From assembly GCA_946122785.1 (NCBI GenBank), contig CAMGYJ010000008.1:56058963-56122962 (forward strand): 64,000 nt of DNA, in the 5' to 3' direction. Below are positions 45,318 through 57,050 of the stretch, in pieces. The position numbers and the translations under genes are program-made. The DNA comes from Linum tenue (taxonomy: Eukaryota; Streptophyta; Magnoliopsida; Malpighiales; Linaceae). The first letter of the stretch is position 1. Each line of letters starts with the position of its first letter. The notes under the pieces were generated by a model. It was not told where the DNA came from. It ran no database searches and was given only the letters and a program-made list of their open reading frames with translations.

Positions 45318-46587
45318 TTATTGCTTAGTTATTGCATTGGCTGTGTACCACTTGTAAGTATCAACCAGCCCTTCCCTAAGCGAAACCTTCGGCTTCCAAC
45401 CCATTCCCAGCAGCTTGGAGCTATCCATCAACTTCCTCGGAGTTCCATCTGGCTTCGAACTGTCCCAAACGAGTTCCCCTTCAAACCCAACAACTTCCTT
45501 TACCAACTCCGCGAGCTCCTTAATAGTCACTTCCTTCCCACTCCCAACATTCAAATGCTCTAAACCACTGTACTCCTCCATCATAAACACCACCGCGTCA
45601 GCCAAATCATCCACATGGAGAAACTCCCTCAAAGGGCTCCCCGTCCCCCACACCACCACTTCCTTGTCCCCATTCACCTTGGCCTCGTGAAACCTCCTCA
45701 TCAGTGCCGGCAAGACGTGTGAATTCTCCGGGTGGAAGTTGTCGTTGGGACCGTACAAGTTCGTTGGCATCCCAGAGATTGCATCCCAGCTGTACTGAAT
45801 CCGGTAACCCTGACACATCTTGATACCAGCGATCTTGGCCACTGCGTACCACTCATTCGTTGGCTCTAAAGGCCCCGTGAGCAGTGCATCTTCCGGGATA
45901 GGCTGAGGGGCCAGTTTTGGGTAGATGCAGGATGAACCCAGGAAGAGGAGCTTCTTGACTCCGTGCTTGTAAGCAGAGTCGATGACGTTGGTCTGGATTT
46001 GGAGGTTGATGGCTATGAAATCCGCAGGGTATGTGTTATTGGCGTGGATACCACCAACTTTGGCAGCTGCCAAGATTACAAAGTCTGGCTTTTCAGCAGC
46101 AAAGAATGATTCCACGTCAGCCTGACGAGTGAGATCGAGCTCAGAGTGGGTTCGGAGCACAAGGTTGGCGAAACCCAGAGACTGGAGCTTGCGAACAATG
46201 GCAGAGCCTACTAGCCCGCGGTGGCCAGCTACGAACACCTTGGCCGATTTGTCGGACAAGAAAGGAGAACTCTCTGTAAACACAAGACAGTAACTGCCAT
46301 TCAAACACCACGACTTCGTTGTGGAAATCCACAGATCAATAAAAAGAACATCTACCCTTTAAAAAAGATAAATAATTTATTAGGTTCCAGTAACGAACTT
46401 AATACACCTAATGATCACTCACTCATACAAACCCTAATGCAAACGCAATCAAAGGTATTCAATCTGCTTGACTAAATTCAATAATGTCACAAACAATTAG
46501 ACAGCATAGGAATTCTCAAGTTCGACGAAATGGCAAGTCACGAAAGCATTTACCTGATCCAGAATGCTGACAATCTGAGGATCCCAT
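45318..46587 (-). CDS. GER1/GER2-like: GDP-L-fucose synthase (GDP-4-keto-6-deoxymannose epimerase-reductase)
   Basis: Makes GDP-L-fucose from GDP-4-keto-6-deoxy-D-mannose, the last step of the de novo route, in the cytosol. It is an extended SDR-family enzyme. Exons are 46587-46554 (34 nt, [11 protein letters not shown] plus one base) and 46273-45318, giving 329 residues. GT (46553) and AG (46274-46275) bound the intron. The long exon alone has no ATG before the conserved core, which is why the first exon was sought. Visible motifs: the nucleotide-binding [34 protein letters not shown]; the catalytic SSCIYP serine and the Y-x3-K in [11 protein letters not shown]; and [20 protein letters not shown]. 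The core matches Arabidopsis GER1/GER2 closely. The protein looks intact. It supplies fucose for xyloglucan, RG-II and glycoproteins. Confidence 0.95.
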
Positions 46588-47025
46588 TTTATCTCAAGGA
46601 GCAAACCTGCGTGGAACAAGATCGCCAATTGGGTTTAGGGGAAAAAAGTTTATACCAGAGTGAACTCCAAGTAATGTAAACAAGCCCCCGCGAGAAGCAG
46701 TGTCCAAATCGAATTCACCTGTAATGGTGGGGCGACTACCGGGGGCAAAGTTGTAGGGACGCCGCCAGGTGCGAGTGCCAAATGAAGAGATGGGACTGGC
46801 AGTGCGGAAACTGACTAGTTTTGTATTGAAATCCAAACTGCCAGTCTCCGCGAGGAAGTAATGCACACCGTGGATCGGTGGAGTCTGCCGGCGAGTGACT
46901 GACTGACTCAGGCGGAGTCGATTGAGAAGGAAGGACGAGAGGTAGATGAGAAAACACACAGAAGGCCGTGTAGAGAAAGAGAGAACGGAAAGAATAATGA
47001 GATTCAGAGAGATATTTATATTCGT
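46588..47025 (-). promoter_or_regulatory. putative promoter and 5' leader of GDP-fucose synthase
   Basis: On the minus strand a TATA-like word (aatataaatatctc, near 47010-47025) is followed by a pyrimidine-rich leader. A possible leader intron ends at cacgcag just upstream of the ATG (near 46608). The transcription start is not proven. Confidence 0.5.
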
Positions 47026-47188
47026 TGGTTTTCCAACCCATTTCTTCGATACCTAAACAAGTACCTCTTGCATTTTTAAACATTAATCAATGATATCTTG
47101 CATTTTTATCCTCTTGAATAATTACCAACAAGTACCCATAATCCCAATCATTACAAAGGGATGAGAGTAATTATCTTTCGGATGAAAG

Positions 47189-47653
47189 CAAGGTTCTCAA
47201 CCCGCGGGTTGACCCGGACCCGTCGAACTAGTGGGTCAAGGGTTAATGAGTCAACCGTTTTAGCCTGGTTTGGCCCGAAAATATGGAAAAAGTCATTATA
47301 TTGTACTTATCCTCATAAATTATATCAAATCTTATCTAACATATGAGTTATAACATATAATATTACACCAAAATAACATATCGTATATAGATCCAACATA
47401 TAGTGAAAATTCACACACACTTATATAACATAAATATTCAAATGTTCAACTTAGCATTCCAAAAATTGAGCTAGGCGAAAAGAAAAATCGGAAAATAGGT
47501 GCATTTTGCAAACCAAAAAAAAATGACACAATTTGACCTCCAACCCGGTACCTTGTAGCGGTCGGCCCGGCGGGTGCGTGCGACCCGTTTTTCTCACCGG
47601 GTCAGGGTCAAACTGGGTCGACCCGCGGGTCAACCCGCGGGTAGACAACCTTG
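47189..47653. mobile_element. hAT-like MITE upstream of GDP-fucose synthase
   Basis: Ends CAAGGTTCTCAACCCGCGGG and, reverse complemented, CAAGGTTGTCTACCCGCGGG, with GACCCG-rich subterminal repeats and an AT-rich centre. The flanks gatgaaag and gtgaaatg are only partly alike, so the target duplication has decayed. Confidence 0.75.
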
Positions 47654-47919
47654 GTGAAATGTTCCATCTTTCTTGTGGATTGGGCTCTGTCTTTTTTAGT
47701 GTTGGGCAACGGGAAACAAGTATTTGGGTATACTAATACCCATGAACGATGGTGATGGTTCTTATTCTGATACTGTGGAGGCGACGAGCAGTGAATGCAT
47801 CGTCTGGGCCAAGTGAAGATAATGGCATGGAATTGTCAGGGTTGGGACCGCCTCTAACAATTCAGTCTCTTACTATTTCAGTTCGTTCTTATGTTCCCTC
47901 TTTGTTATTATTGTATGAA

Positions 47920-48255
47920 TGATAGAAACCAAATTCCGTTCAGTTTCTATAATTATTATTATATTAGAGTAATTAGTCTTTTAGTCGTATTAGGTCAATT
48001 GTTAGGGTTTTATGGTTCTTTCCTATATATGTACGTTGTTATTCGTCTATTCAATCAATAAGAAGAATATTAAGAAAACCCTTCCAAACCTCCCTATCCT
48101 CTCAGTTCTCGTTCTCAATCGCTCTAAAGGCCTAGGCCGATTCTGTTCTTCTTCTTTTCCAAATCATCAATCTCAATCCCTAATTTTATCCCCAAATCCC
48201 TAAATTTCCAACCAACCAGCACTATCGATAGAACCCTAGAAATAGGTTTCTATCA
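47920..48255 (+). repeat. 5' LTR of the TRIM
   Basis: 336 bp, nearly identical to the 3' LTR apart from a few substitutions and small indels. Confidence 0.95.
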
Positions 48256-48257
48256 TC

Positions 48258-48269
48258 TGGTATCAGAGC
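48258..48269 (+). other. primer binding site of the TRIM
   Basis: TGGTATCAGAGC, initiator tRNA-Met type, two bases inside the 5' LTR. Confidence 0.93.
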
Positions 48270-48519
48270 CCGGTTGCGAGGACGAGTTCATCGCAACTCA
48301 CAATTGGGACTACTGTTCTAAAGCGTGTTACAGGCGGCAACACAAGAATATCATTGTGAGATTATTGTACTCAAAGGAGAAGGAATTATAATTCCTTATT
48401 TTGGCGCACCAATGGAAGGTTTGAAGTTGGGATCTATTTCCCTCAAGAAAATCTCTCGCAGGCGCTACTGCCATCCCCGCGGTAAGCTTTCGGGTCAGAG
48501 GACATTATTCCATTGACCA

Positions 48520-49221
48520 ATGGCAATAAACTCTTTCGAGGCCCTTCCAGCTGCGATGAAGGCAGTTGAGGCCACCCTCACTCAAGCTATCTCTCACCAG
48601 TTCGCGGAACTCCGTGCGATGATTGCGGACCTTGCCGAGTCCACCATCGCCAAATACCACGCCCTTGAGCAGCGGGTTGAAGCGCTTGAATGACTTGCTG
48701 TGCCGGCTACCACGACTGTAGATATGCCTATTACTCCACCAGCACCGCCTCTGCTAGGGGACAAGGAGATGATGAAGGTTGTCGTCCTGGATGGCTCTAG
48801 CATTTCGAAAGCCATAGCGGCGATTCCGCAGCTTGGCAGGCTACCACTCAAAGTTGAATTTCGGTTGGTCAGCCGCCGTGGAAATTACATCAACTCAGAT
48901 CCCGACAGGCAGCTCGACGACAACTTCGGCGATCAACAAGGCACCGACTTCTACACTACGCGTCAAAGGAAGTTGGCAAGCAAGGATTTCTCGTTCGATT
49001 GTGACACTGGGCCGGGCTGGGTTAGGCCAATTCGGAGTCCATATGAGCCGATCGGTTATGGTTCAAATCCCTCTATCGAATCTGCACAACCAAGGCTGAC
49101 AAGACCAGTCCAGCGAGGTGAGCCAAACTCGAACCGACAATGGTTCGATCCAATGGACCAGCATGAGTTGGATCACGATTCAACAAGGCGAACCAAAGAG
49201 GCTAATTATCGTGTCTATTAG
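48520..49221 (+). pseudogene. gag-like ORF of the TRIM
   Basis: A single frame from ATG 48520 to 49221 is broken only by a TGA at 48691-48693. Residues 1-57 look like a coiled coil (EATLTQAISHQFAELRAMIA), followed by a proline-rich linker (PITPPAPPLL) and a basic, low-complexity tail. Similar coiled-coil starts occur in gag of nonautonomous plant LTR elements. No zinc knuckle is seen and the function is not established. Confidence 0.55.
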
Positions 49222-49535
49222 GGTCGCGCGATGGCATTGTTAAAGCCAGGACATGTGTATCGCGTGGAACAGAGCTGGAATGACTCATATGAAGATGAAC
49301 GTGAGTATGATGATGATGGGTACTGGCCTCCGCCAAGACACTCCGACGATCGCCACACTCTGCCAATCAAGACAGTGGCACGACGATTCAGCCATGATGA
49401 TGGGAGTGGTTTCACTGGCCACTCATGTTATAGAGACAAGTGCGGGCATGGCTATCATTATCCTTTGGGCTCCATATATCGATAGGATTAGTAGTATTAT
49501 TTTATTTGGTCAACCTTGAGGGCAAGGTTGGTCTC

Positions 49536-49548
49536 AAGGGGGAGGGGA
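49536..49548 (+). other. polypurine tract of the TRIM
   Basis: AAGGGGGAGGGGA directly before the 3' LTR. Confidence 0.9.
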
Positions 49549-49890
49549 TGATAGAAACCAACTTCCGTTCGGTTTCTATAATTATTATTATATTAGAGTA
49601 ATTAGTCTTTTAGTCGTATTAGGTTAATTGTTAGGGTTTTATGGTTCTTTCCTATGTATATACGTTGTTATTCGTCTATTCAATCAATAAGGAGAATATT
49701 AAGAAAACCCTTCCAAACCCTAATCTCCCTATCCTCTTAGTTCTCGTTCTCAATCCCTCTAAAGGCATAGGACGATTCTGTTCTTCGTCTTTCCCAAATC
49801 CTCAATCTCAATCCCTAATTCTATCCCCAAATCCCTAAATTTCCAACCAACCAGCACTATCGATAGAACCCTAGAAATAGGTTTCTATCA
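49549..49890 (+). repeat. 3' LTR of the TRIM
   Basis: 342 bp, partner of 47920-48255. Confidence 0.95.
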
Positions 49891-52186
49891 ATGAAACTCA
49901 TTAAAGGCTCGCCATCTTCTTTTTGGCTGGGCGAACCACAGTACCTCTAATTCCGCTCGTCAGATCCGTGAGCTACAAACTGTTTCTTCCTCTATTCGCA
50001 ATTCTTCACCGATGGACTGGGATGAATTATCTTGGCTTGAATGCTCTCATGCTTGGGTGGAGGAAGAAAGGTATTGGCGACAACGTTCTAGGGTTCGATG
50101 GCTTCGAGAGGGAGATCAAAACTCTGGGTATTATCACACTGTCACCCATACTAGGCGCCGGGGAATTCAGATTGCAGGTCTTGTTAATGGTCATGGCGAA
50201 TGGATTTATGGTGAGATTGGTAAGTAGAGTCTTGTTGTTGATCATTTCTAAACTCTTTTCTCCCAAGGATTCGATTCGAGTGGCTACTGCAGTGCTTCGA
50301 CTCTCTTTTCCTTGCATGGTAAGTCTGGAAATGATTGCTCGGTACTCGAGCTCTGGGATAATATGGCTTCGCATGTGCTTTCTGCAAATCCTTTTGGGAT
50401 ATAGTGGGTTTAAGTGTGATCCATGTGGTTGCTCATTTCTTTGAGTTGGGTCATCTTCTACATTATTTCAATCATACGTGGGTCTCCCAGATTCCTAAAG
50501 TGGAAACAGTGGAGAGGATGAATAAACTCCGTCCCATAAGCCTGTGCCAATTTCTCAACCAGGTGATTACGAAGATTCTTTCATCAAGATTAGGAAATGT
50601 CTTACCTCATTTGGTGGTTCTAAACAGAATAAGTTTGTGAGGGATAGGCAGATTGTGGATAACATCATTGTTGCCCATGAACCGATGTTTTATTTGAAGA
50701 ATCGGAGGAGTGGTAGAGAGAAATTCATGGCTGTGAAATTGTATATGGAAAAAGCGTATGATTGTTTGGAGTGGTCTTATTTGTTTGCTCTGTTGGAACA
50801 GCTTGGTTTCTTGCCCATTTGGGTCAACTGGATCAAAGAATGTGTGACTACTGCGTTCTTCTCGATCATGGTTAATGAGACACCAACAAGGTACTTTCAT
50901 TCATCTAGAGGTATCCGACAAGGTGATCCTCTGCCCCCTTTGCTCTTTACATTGGAAACAGAAGGATTTTAGGCTATGATTACTCAGGCATTGGTTGCAC
51001 GACGAATTCATCCCATGCGGATGGGTCTTAAACTTCTGCCTAAAATTAAATTCTTCCTTTGGCAGCTTGCTCACCATGTTATTCCAACCTGTGATGGTTT
51101 GATTGTTAGAGGTCTGGATATTGAAGATGCTTGTCCAGTGTGTCGATTTGAACTTGAGTCGATTGAACATTTGTTTTTCCGTTGTCCTTGGGTGTTGCAC
51201 ATGTGGAATCTGGTTGGATTGGGGGTCCTTCCCTCATAAGGAAGAAGTTGCTTGACCAAATTCCTTTGACGCTTGATCCTTTCATCCGATTTTGTGGAGC
51301 AGGACTGTGTTATTTTGCAGGTTTCGTCTGTGCTCTGGCGCTTGTGGAAGAATCGCTAGGGTGTTCACTTTGAAAAGTGTCAGCTTCACCCACACACGTT
51401 GGTAGCACAATGGCGGCACCAAATGAAGGATGTTGATCAAACTATTCTCAATTAACCCCAACCTTTATCTACAGGCCCCGACTATTATTTTGGATCTCGT
51501 ACTCACACTGTCAAGCCAGACTCAGTTATGACATGTTCGGCTAATAATTGTTTCTTTCATGGGGCGACTAGTGCGGGAATCGTGTTGCAGGATGTTGCAG
51601 ATTCTATTGTATGGGCATATGCATTTTGCTATCCTTGTGTGGTCAACCCCATCACCGTGGAGGCACTAGCATGTGGTGCTGTATGGATTTGCTTTTGAGA
51701 AGGCTTTCACGACGTCACTTTTTGTGGGGATGCTAATGTTCTCCTTGATCGCTGCTTAGCCTGTTCATTTGAGGATGTTAGTTGTAGTGCTATTCTTCGG
51801 GAGATTTCCCGGCTTTTGACGGATTCTAATAGGTTTCGCCCCAAGTGGGGCTCATGTTGTAGCCTGTCGTGCCCTTATCTGTATCGTCCCAAGTGTTTCA
51901 GCGGTTTGATTTCGTTTCTTTATTGTGCTCTATGTAACTGGCATCTTGACATTCTCCTCTTTGTGAGTGATCTAATGACAAAAAAAAGGCATACCCATAA
52001 CCTTCCTATTTTTTGAGGTTTCGAGTACCCAAATACTCGCAAATTTTTTTACGGGATAGGACTTGGAAGGAAGAAGTTCTACAATGGGTACCCGCGGGTT
52101 ACCCATTAATACCCATTTGGGTATTACAGGCACCCGTAGTACCCGCCCAATCATTAAAATTGAGATAAGTTCATAATATAGGACAT

Positions 52187-52659
52187 GGTTCAAAAAGGCA
52201 CGTTTAACCTTACGCTTAGGCGCAAGGCAGGGGCAAAACGCCTCGCCTAGGGGTTTCGCGTCTAGTTAGATACTGGAATACATCAATAGAGTAAGGTGAC
52301 ATCTAAGTCTCTACTAAACATAACTAGATGGAGCTAGAAAGTCCATATTAAAAGAGCAAATTAACGTTAACTACGAAATCAATTTTCTATATCAATATTT
52401 TCAATAACTCAAAAACTTTGTGAGCTTTTGAGCTATGATTTTATGAATTCCTGAGTTATGTTTTTGTCATTAAGTGTTGAGTAAGTTATTAATCATTTGA
52501 ACTGAAGTGAGGAAGTGTTGTAGATTATTGTTTCATTCATCATGCGGTGCGAATAGCAATTTTTCTTCCAACGCCTAGGCATGCTTAGTCTACGCCTACG
52601 CGAGCTAGGCACTGGGCAAAGTCTCAACGCCCGCCTTATGCCTAGCGCCTTCTTGAACC
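52187..52659. mobile_element. hAT-like MITE
   Basis: Ends GGTTCAAAAAGGC and, reverse complemented, GGTTCAAGAAGGC, with subterminal CGCCTAGGCG-type words near both ends and an AT-rich centre. A target duplication is not clear. Confidence 0.6.
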
Positions 52660-53934
52660 TTGAATTATAGAATATAATATCATATTATCTTTCTCTTATA
52701 TAATGGTAGCGGAACATCATGAATGCCTTATTGGTTATAGATCGGCTTAATGGGAATCAGAGAGTTAAATATAAAGAGAGATTGAATGATCATTTTGTCA
52801 CTATTTGAAAAATGTAAATGATACTTCATTTGAAGCAGTTGAAACAGCAGTGGAAGGATGGATGGAGGACATTAGGAATCTGTAAATCCCCCAGGAACCA
52901 CTCAGGTTTTAGTGAGAAATATAAAACATGCGACATGTTAACCTCATGGAGGAAGTCAAACTGAAACGAAAGAAGGCACAATAGAGAGTAGTGGTGGGTA
53001 CCTGTTATTTGTCCCGTACGGGTAATGGGACATGGGATGGAGGTTTTTCTCCAAATGTGATTGGGTACCCATTTCAAACGGAATAGGTAATTCGAAATAT
53101 TTGAGGGTGTGATTATTTGAGGGTGTTTGATGATTTCATGGTGGTTTTGTGACTGGAACTTATATGCTTATGCTGACTGTTTGGGGTAAAGGTATGGTTG
53201 TAGACTTGTAGTAGCGGTTTGAAAAGAGTACATACCCTTGGAACAATCAAAAGGTAATTCGAAATACCTCCCAAATCAAGTTTAGTGTCTTTGTGTTACT
53301 TTATAGAAATGTAGAGATGAAAATGGTAAAAAGATGATGGAATGATGATGGTGGTATCGGTTGGGTTTGGTGTTACCCATCTTTGTCTAGTAGCTTGATG
53401 ATGGCTTGGATCTTTGCTGTTGTCTCCTATAATGCTCTTACTGCCCTTTTTCTTTGATCATTTGGTTGCCGCAACTCTACTCCTTTTATGTGCTTTTACT
53501 GTTGTGTTCTTGTCGGTTTAAGATAAAAAGAGGTGGAAATAGTTTTGGTTGCTTTTTTGTTAGGATTGGTATGAAAGTAAGAGGAACAGTTGACTTTGGG
53601 TTGGACTTGGACTCTGATTTGGGCTTTACTTTTTTATTTTGTAATGTAATCTGTTTGTGATTGTAATTTATATTCAGTAATTGTAATGTATCTTAATGAG
53701 AAGTCATTTTTTTAATTTTAATGTTTCTTCCAAAGTCGAAGTCTAAACAATCAAGAACTTAGCGTTTGAATTCAACAACCAAACTTTGGTAGTTAAAGTT
53801 AGCTATTGCTAACTTCGTTTAGTTGTCCACATAGAGACAATGTGACCCCAAATTATGACCAAATAGGCACATTTAGATTTGTTATTGCTTAATCTTATCG
53901 GCTTAATATTCAAACCACTTAAATTCACGGTAAT
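52660..53934. other. unassigned sequence
   Basis: Contains gggtaccc-rich stretches (52990-53090) like subterminal parts of hAT MITEs. A small plus-strand frame at 53454-53660 has no recognised domain. Confidence 0.3.
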
Positions 53935-54440
53935 GGCATTCTCAAACAAATCTTAATCGATAATGTGTTGCCGGAACAAAATGGGGGTGTCTACACTAAA
54001 GATGCATCAATAACCCATATACTTGCTTTGTATACTTTTAAAGTATAATCAGAATATGGGGAATGGGTATTGGACACTAGAGCAAGCAACCATATTATTT
54101 GTTATATCCATTAGTATGATCAGAACATGGAGTATGAGTATTGGACACTAGGTTAGGAACATATATGTCACTATGCCAAATGGCCAGAGGATGAAGTAAC
54201 TCATATGAGCAGTGTGAAACTTTATTGTGGGATATTGTTTACCAATGTTCTCTTGGTTCCTTCTTTTCCTTACAACCTTATTTCAATTACACAACTCACT
54301 AGAAATAGTCCAGTCTCTCTTCTTTTTAAATCCTTTTTTTGTTTCATCCAGGACCTAATCTCTCAATAGATTATTAGTTTAATCCCCATGGATAGAGGCC
54401 TTTACTTACTTTAGAGAGACCAATTTCCTAGGAGTGATTT
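53935..54440 (+). pseudogene. Copia remnant (protease to GAG-pre-integrase)
   Basis: WVLDTRASNHII is a damaged protease active site (relatives have DTGASNH). VKLYCGILFTNVLLVPSFPY and NLISITQLTRNS match the segment after the protease, and DRGLYLL the GAG-pre-integrase start. Stops are frequent. The active-site word is duplicated in tandem near 54045-54155. Confidence 0.7.
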
Positions 54441-56318
54441 GCAAACAACACATTCTTGGAGTGAGCACCAGTCCAAGTTTATGGCACTAGATATTGGGAC
54501 ACTTTTCTTTATCTTGATGACAGATAGTAAATAAGGTTGTTAGTGAAGTTGATTCATCTGTTGAGTTTCATAGTGAGATATGCCACATGGAAAAATAGAA
54601 ATATTACACCTCTTTATTATGGATAGAATCGCATGGTTTTCACATCTTCAGTGTTATAATGGCTTGCATTTTCTTAATAATCACTCAAGGTGTGGTTTAT
54701 TAGCTCTCGGATTGATTTAATTTTTAATGCACTTTTATTAGTGTTTCATGTGTTTTGAAGTAATATCATCCTAGTGGACCACCTTGTACGAGTAGGGGGA
54801 CATAAATGCCTGGGTGCTGGGAATCAAAATGAGAGATTGAATAAAGCCAAGAAAATAACATGAACAACAGTCAACCATAACTTAAAGGCGCACCTTGGCC
54901 TCCATTTTAGAGAGTCTCCGAATCGAGTGTAGAATCTCAAGGAATATGCCAAACATGCCGGCCAATCTGGAAGAGACCTGAAGAAACTAAGAAATGTGTC
55001 TAAGCCAACTTTTCCTCCCAGAAAAAATCTTATGCAAAGGCCAATAACTAGGTTCCTAGGGTGTAGTTGGTAGCCAATGATAGGATGCATTAAAGGATTG
55101 TTACTCTACCAATAGAGTGACTCTCTCGACCTAAAACGAAACCGAACTCAAAAGGTGAATGTACGCCATAAATGAAGGGAAGCCGACGTTCTATTTTTTT
55201 TACGACTGATTCATATGTGTTTTCTATGAATCTTGTTTTGACTGATGTTACCCCAAAAAATCGTCCCCATGGTCGGCTAGTTCCTTAGTTGCTTAGGTAT
55301 GCGAACCCTAGAGCTTTTTTTACTATGTAACTCTTGGTTTTGGTATATATAAGATTTGATTCATCGCCTTTCTATGTTTGATTTCATAATGTTCTCTATT
55401 GTCAATTGACTGTGAGAATAGTGGAAGCCACAAATCCCTTCATGATGTGTACTTTGAAATTTGACTTCACATAGGATGAGACCGGAGACGACCATCCTTC
55501 ATGGACGATCATCAATCGATCGGACTGCACGACACCTTATGGGAGAAATCATTAGGGTCCTTGTTTCCTACTAGATCGGTTACATGAAGCAGCACAAGGT
55601 AGGAGTATATCTCACATGGATCAAACAACTCATGTGTTGCCAAGATCAAGGTTGCGAGTCAAAGGAATTTTATGGCGAGCTTCCTACGTAATGCCTCATC
55701 CTCAACTTCCTACGCTAGTCAGTAATATAGATTTACTTTTCCCTCATTGCTTTTCTATCCTATTTTGTTGAACCAAGAGGAAGTTCAACCCAGGAAGAAC
55801 CTCAACCTCCAAATTCTCGTTTTAAACTGCAGAGAACTAGTCCCTTGCCACCTGAATAAATGGTTGTGAGATACCCTAGAGAATGCGATCTCGATCTTCG
55901 GAAAAGGTAAATTTGCATACGCGTACTACGATTTAATTTGGCTATTTTGCTAGGGAGTTCTCACAATCATTAGAAAGGGATGAGGTACTCGTTCTATTCT
56001 CTTTATAGTTTTTGTTTACTTTTGGTCTTTCATATTTTCTTTCATTTATGTTCTTTTTATTATTTCTCGTGTCTATTTTTCCTATTTCTCCAAGTCAATA
56101 TGTTCGAGTCAATTTATGAAGTCTTTTCTGAAAGGAGCGAAATAGGCAGCCAGAGCGCCAAAATTTTCAAAGTTCGGCGGCCCTTACCCCTTTCTAGCAG
56201 AGTTTCATGCTTCAATTCTCATGTGGAGGCACATACCTCATTATGGTCCAAAACATATTCGACTTATTATAATCTGAGTACCAGCAGTCTTAGAACCATA
56301 GTTATGGGCAACTAGACA
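54441..56318. other. unassigned sequence
   Basis: No supported gene. Short frames at 54824-55090 and 55980-56315 show no known domain; the latter leads into Gypsy gag-like sequence. Confidence 0.3.
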
Positions 56319-57050
56319 GTGTATGAGTTTGATAGACCTAGAACTACAAGCTTTAGCCCCGAGACTACATATGATCTTCAACAAGAATTTGAGTTAGAGA
56401 GTTTCGTGATCAACAAGCTGCAAGTGTTACAAATTTTTGGGGGATTCACTAATGAAACCCCTTACGACCACCTCTGCAGGTTACAAAACATATTTGTGTC
56501 CGAGCATCAGTTCAAAAGTAAGTCTTACTATGGCACATACACCTCTTCACCTATTCCCCTAAAAGGAAAGGCAAGACACTAGTTTGACGACCATCCTCCT
56601 AACTTCTTCCATACATGGGAATGATTGGCTTGATATTTCATTGGTAAGTTCTTTCCACCACGAAAAAGCTACAAATTGTTTTCACGAATCATAGACTTTA
56701 AGCAAGATGATCTGGATCCCCTTTATGAGGCATGGCATTGATACCAATGGCATATTGAGGAATGTCCCAACCATGGATTTTACCCCCTCCATCTCGGTCA
56801 TATGTTTACAGATGGATTGAACCATAACTCAGAACAATTCATACATTATGTATTTGGGAGTAATATTTGGGAAACTTGTGAAAACCAAACTCATGGACAA
56901 TTGGCATATGCAGCAAAGCTATCCCGCAAAAAGGGAACAAACAGACCCATTAGTACATACTCTTTTCACTCGATTTGCAAAGAAGCTAATGCTCTAGAAT
57001 GCAATTGGAAAGGATGCACTGCTTGGTTCATGAAACTGGAGAACAAATAA
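56319..57050 (+). pseudogene. Gypsy gag remnant
   Basis: FVINKLQVLQIFGGFTNETP followed by YDHLCRLQNIF follows the Athila-type gag start (F-x-I-x5-L...FGG...EDP...HL). Further on, YEAW, WHIEECPNHGFYP and a later segment continue the gag core in changing frames. Heavily mutated. Confidence 0.55.

Larger units (their letters stand above)
47920..49890 (+). mobile_element. TRIM-like nonautonomous LTR retrotransposon
   Basis: LTRs 47920-48255 and 49549-49890 start TGATAGAAACC and end GGTTTCTATCA. The perfect 5-bp duplication atgaa flanks the element (47915-47919 and 49891-49895). A primer site TGGTATCAGAGC (48258-48269) and polypurine tract AAGGGGGAGGGGA (49536-49548) are in place. At 1971 bp with no pol, it depends on an autonomous element. 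It is inserted in the LINE ORF2. Confidence 0.95.
47744..51990 (+). pseudogene. LINE (L1-type) retrotransposon, degenerate, split by a TRIM
   Basis: ORF2 begins at ATG 47822 with the endonuclease start MAWNCQ, then (after a one-base loss) GLGPPLTIQSLT. After the TRIM insertion come WLECSHAWVEEERYWRQRSR and REGDQNSGYYH. RT blocks PKVETVERMNKLRPISLC, EKAYDCLEWSYLFALLEQLG and SRGIRQGDPLPPLLF follow. A zinc-binding RT C-terminal block (KIKFFLWQLAHHVIPTCDGL, CPVCRFELESIEHLFFRCPW) and an RNase H-like tail follow. Most of the endonuclease and the FADD-containing RT segment are missing. An A-tract ends near 51987, and atacccat at 47736-47743 and 51991-51998 may be the target duplication. Confidence 0.85.
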
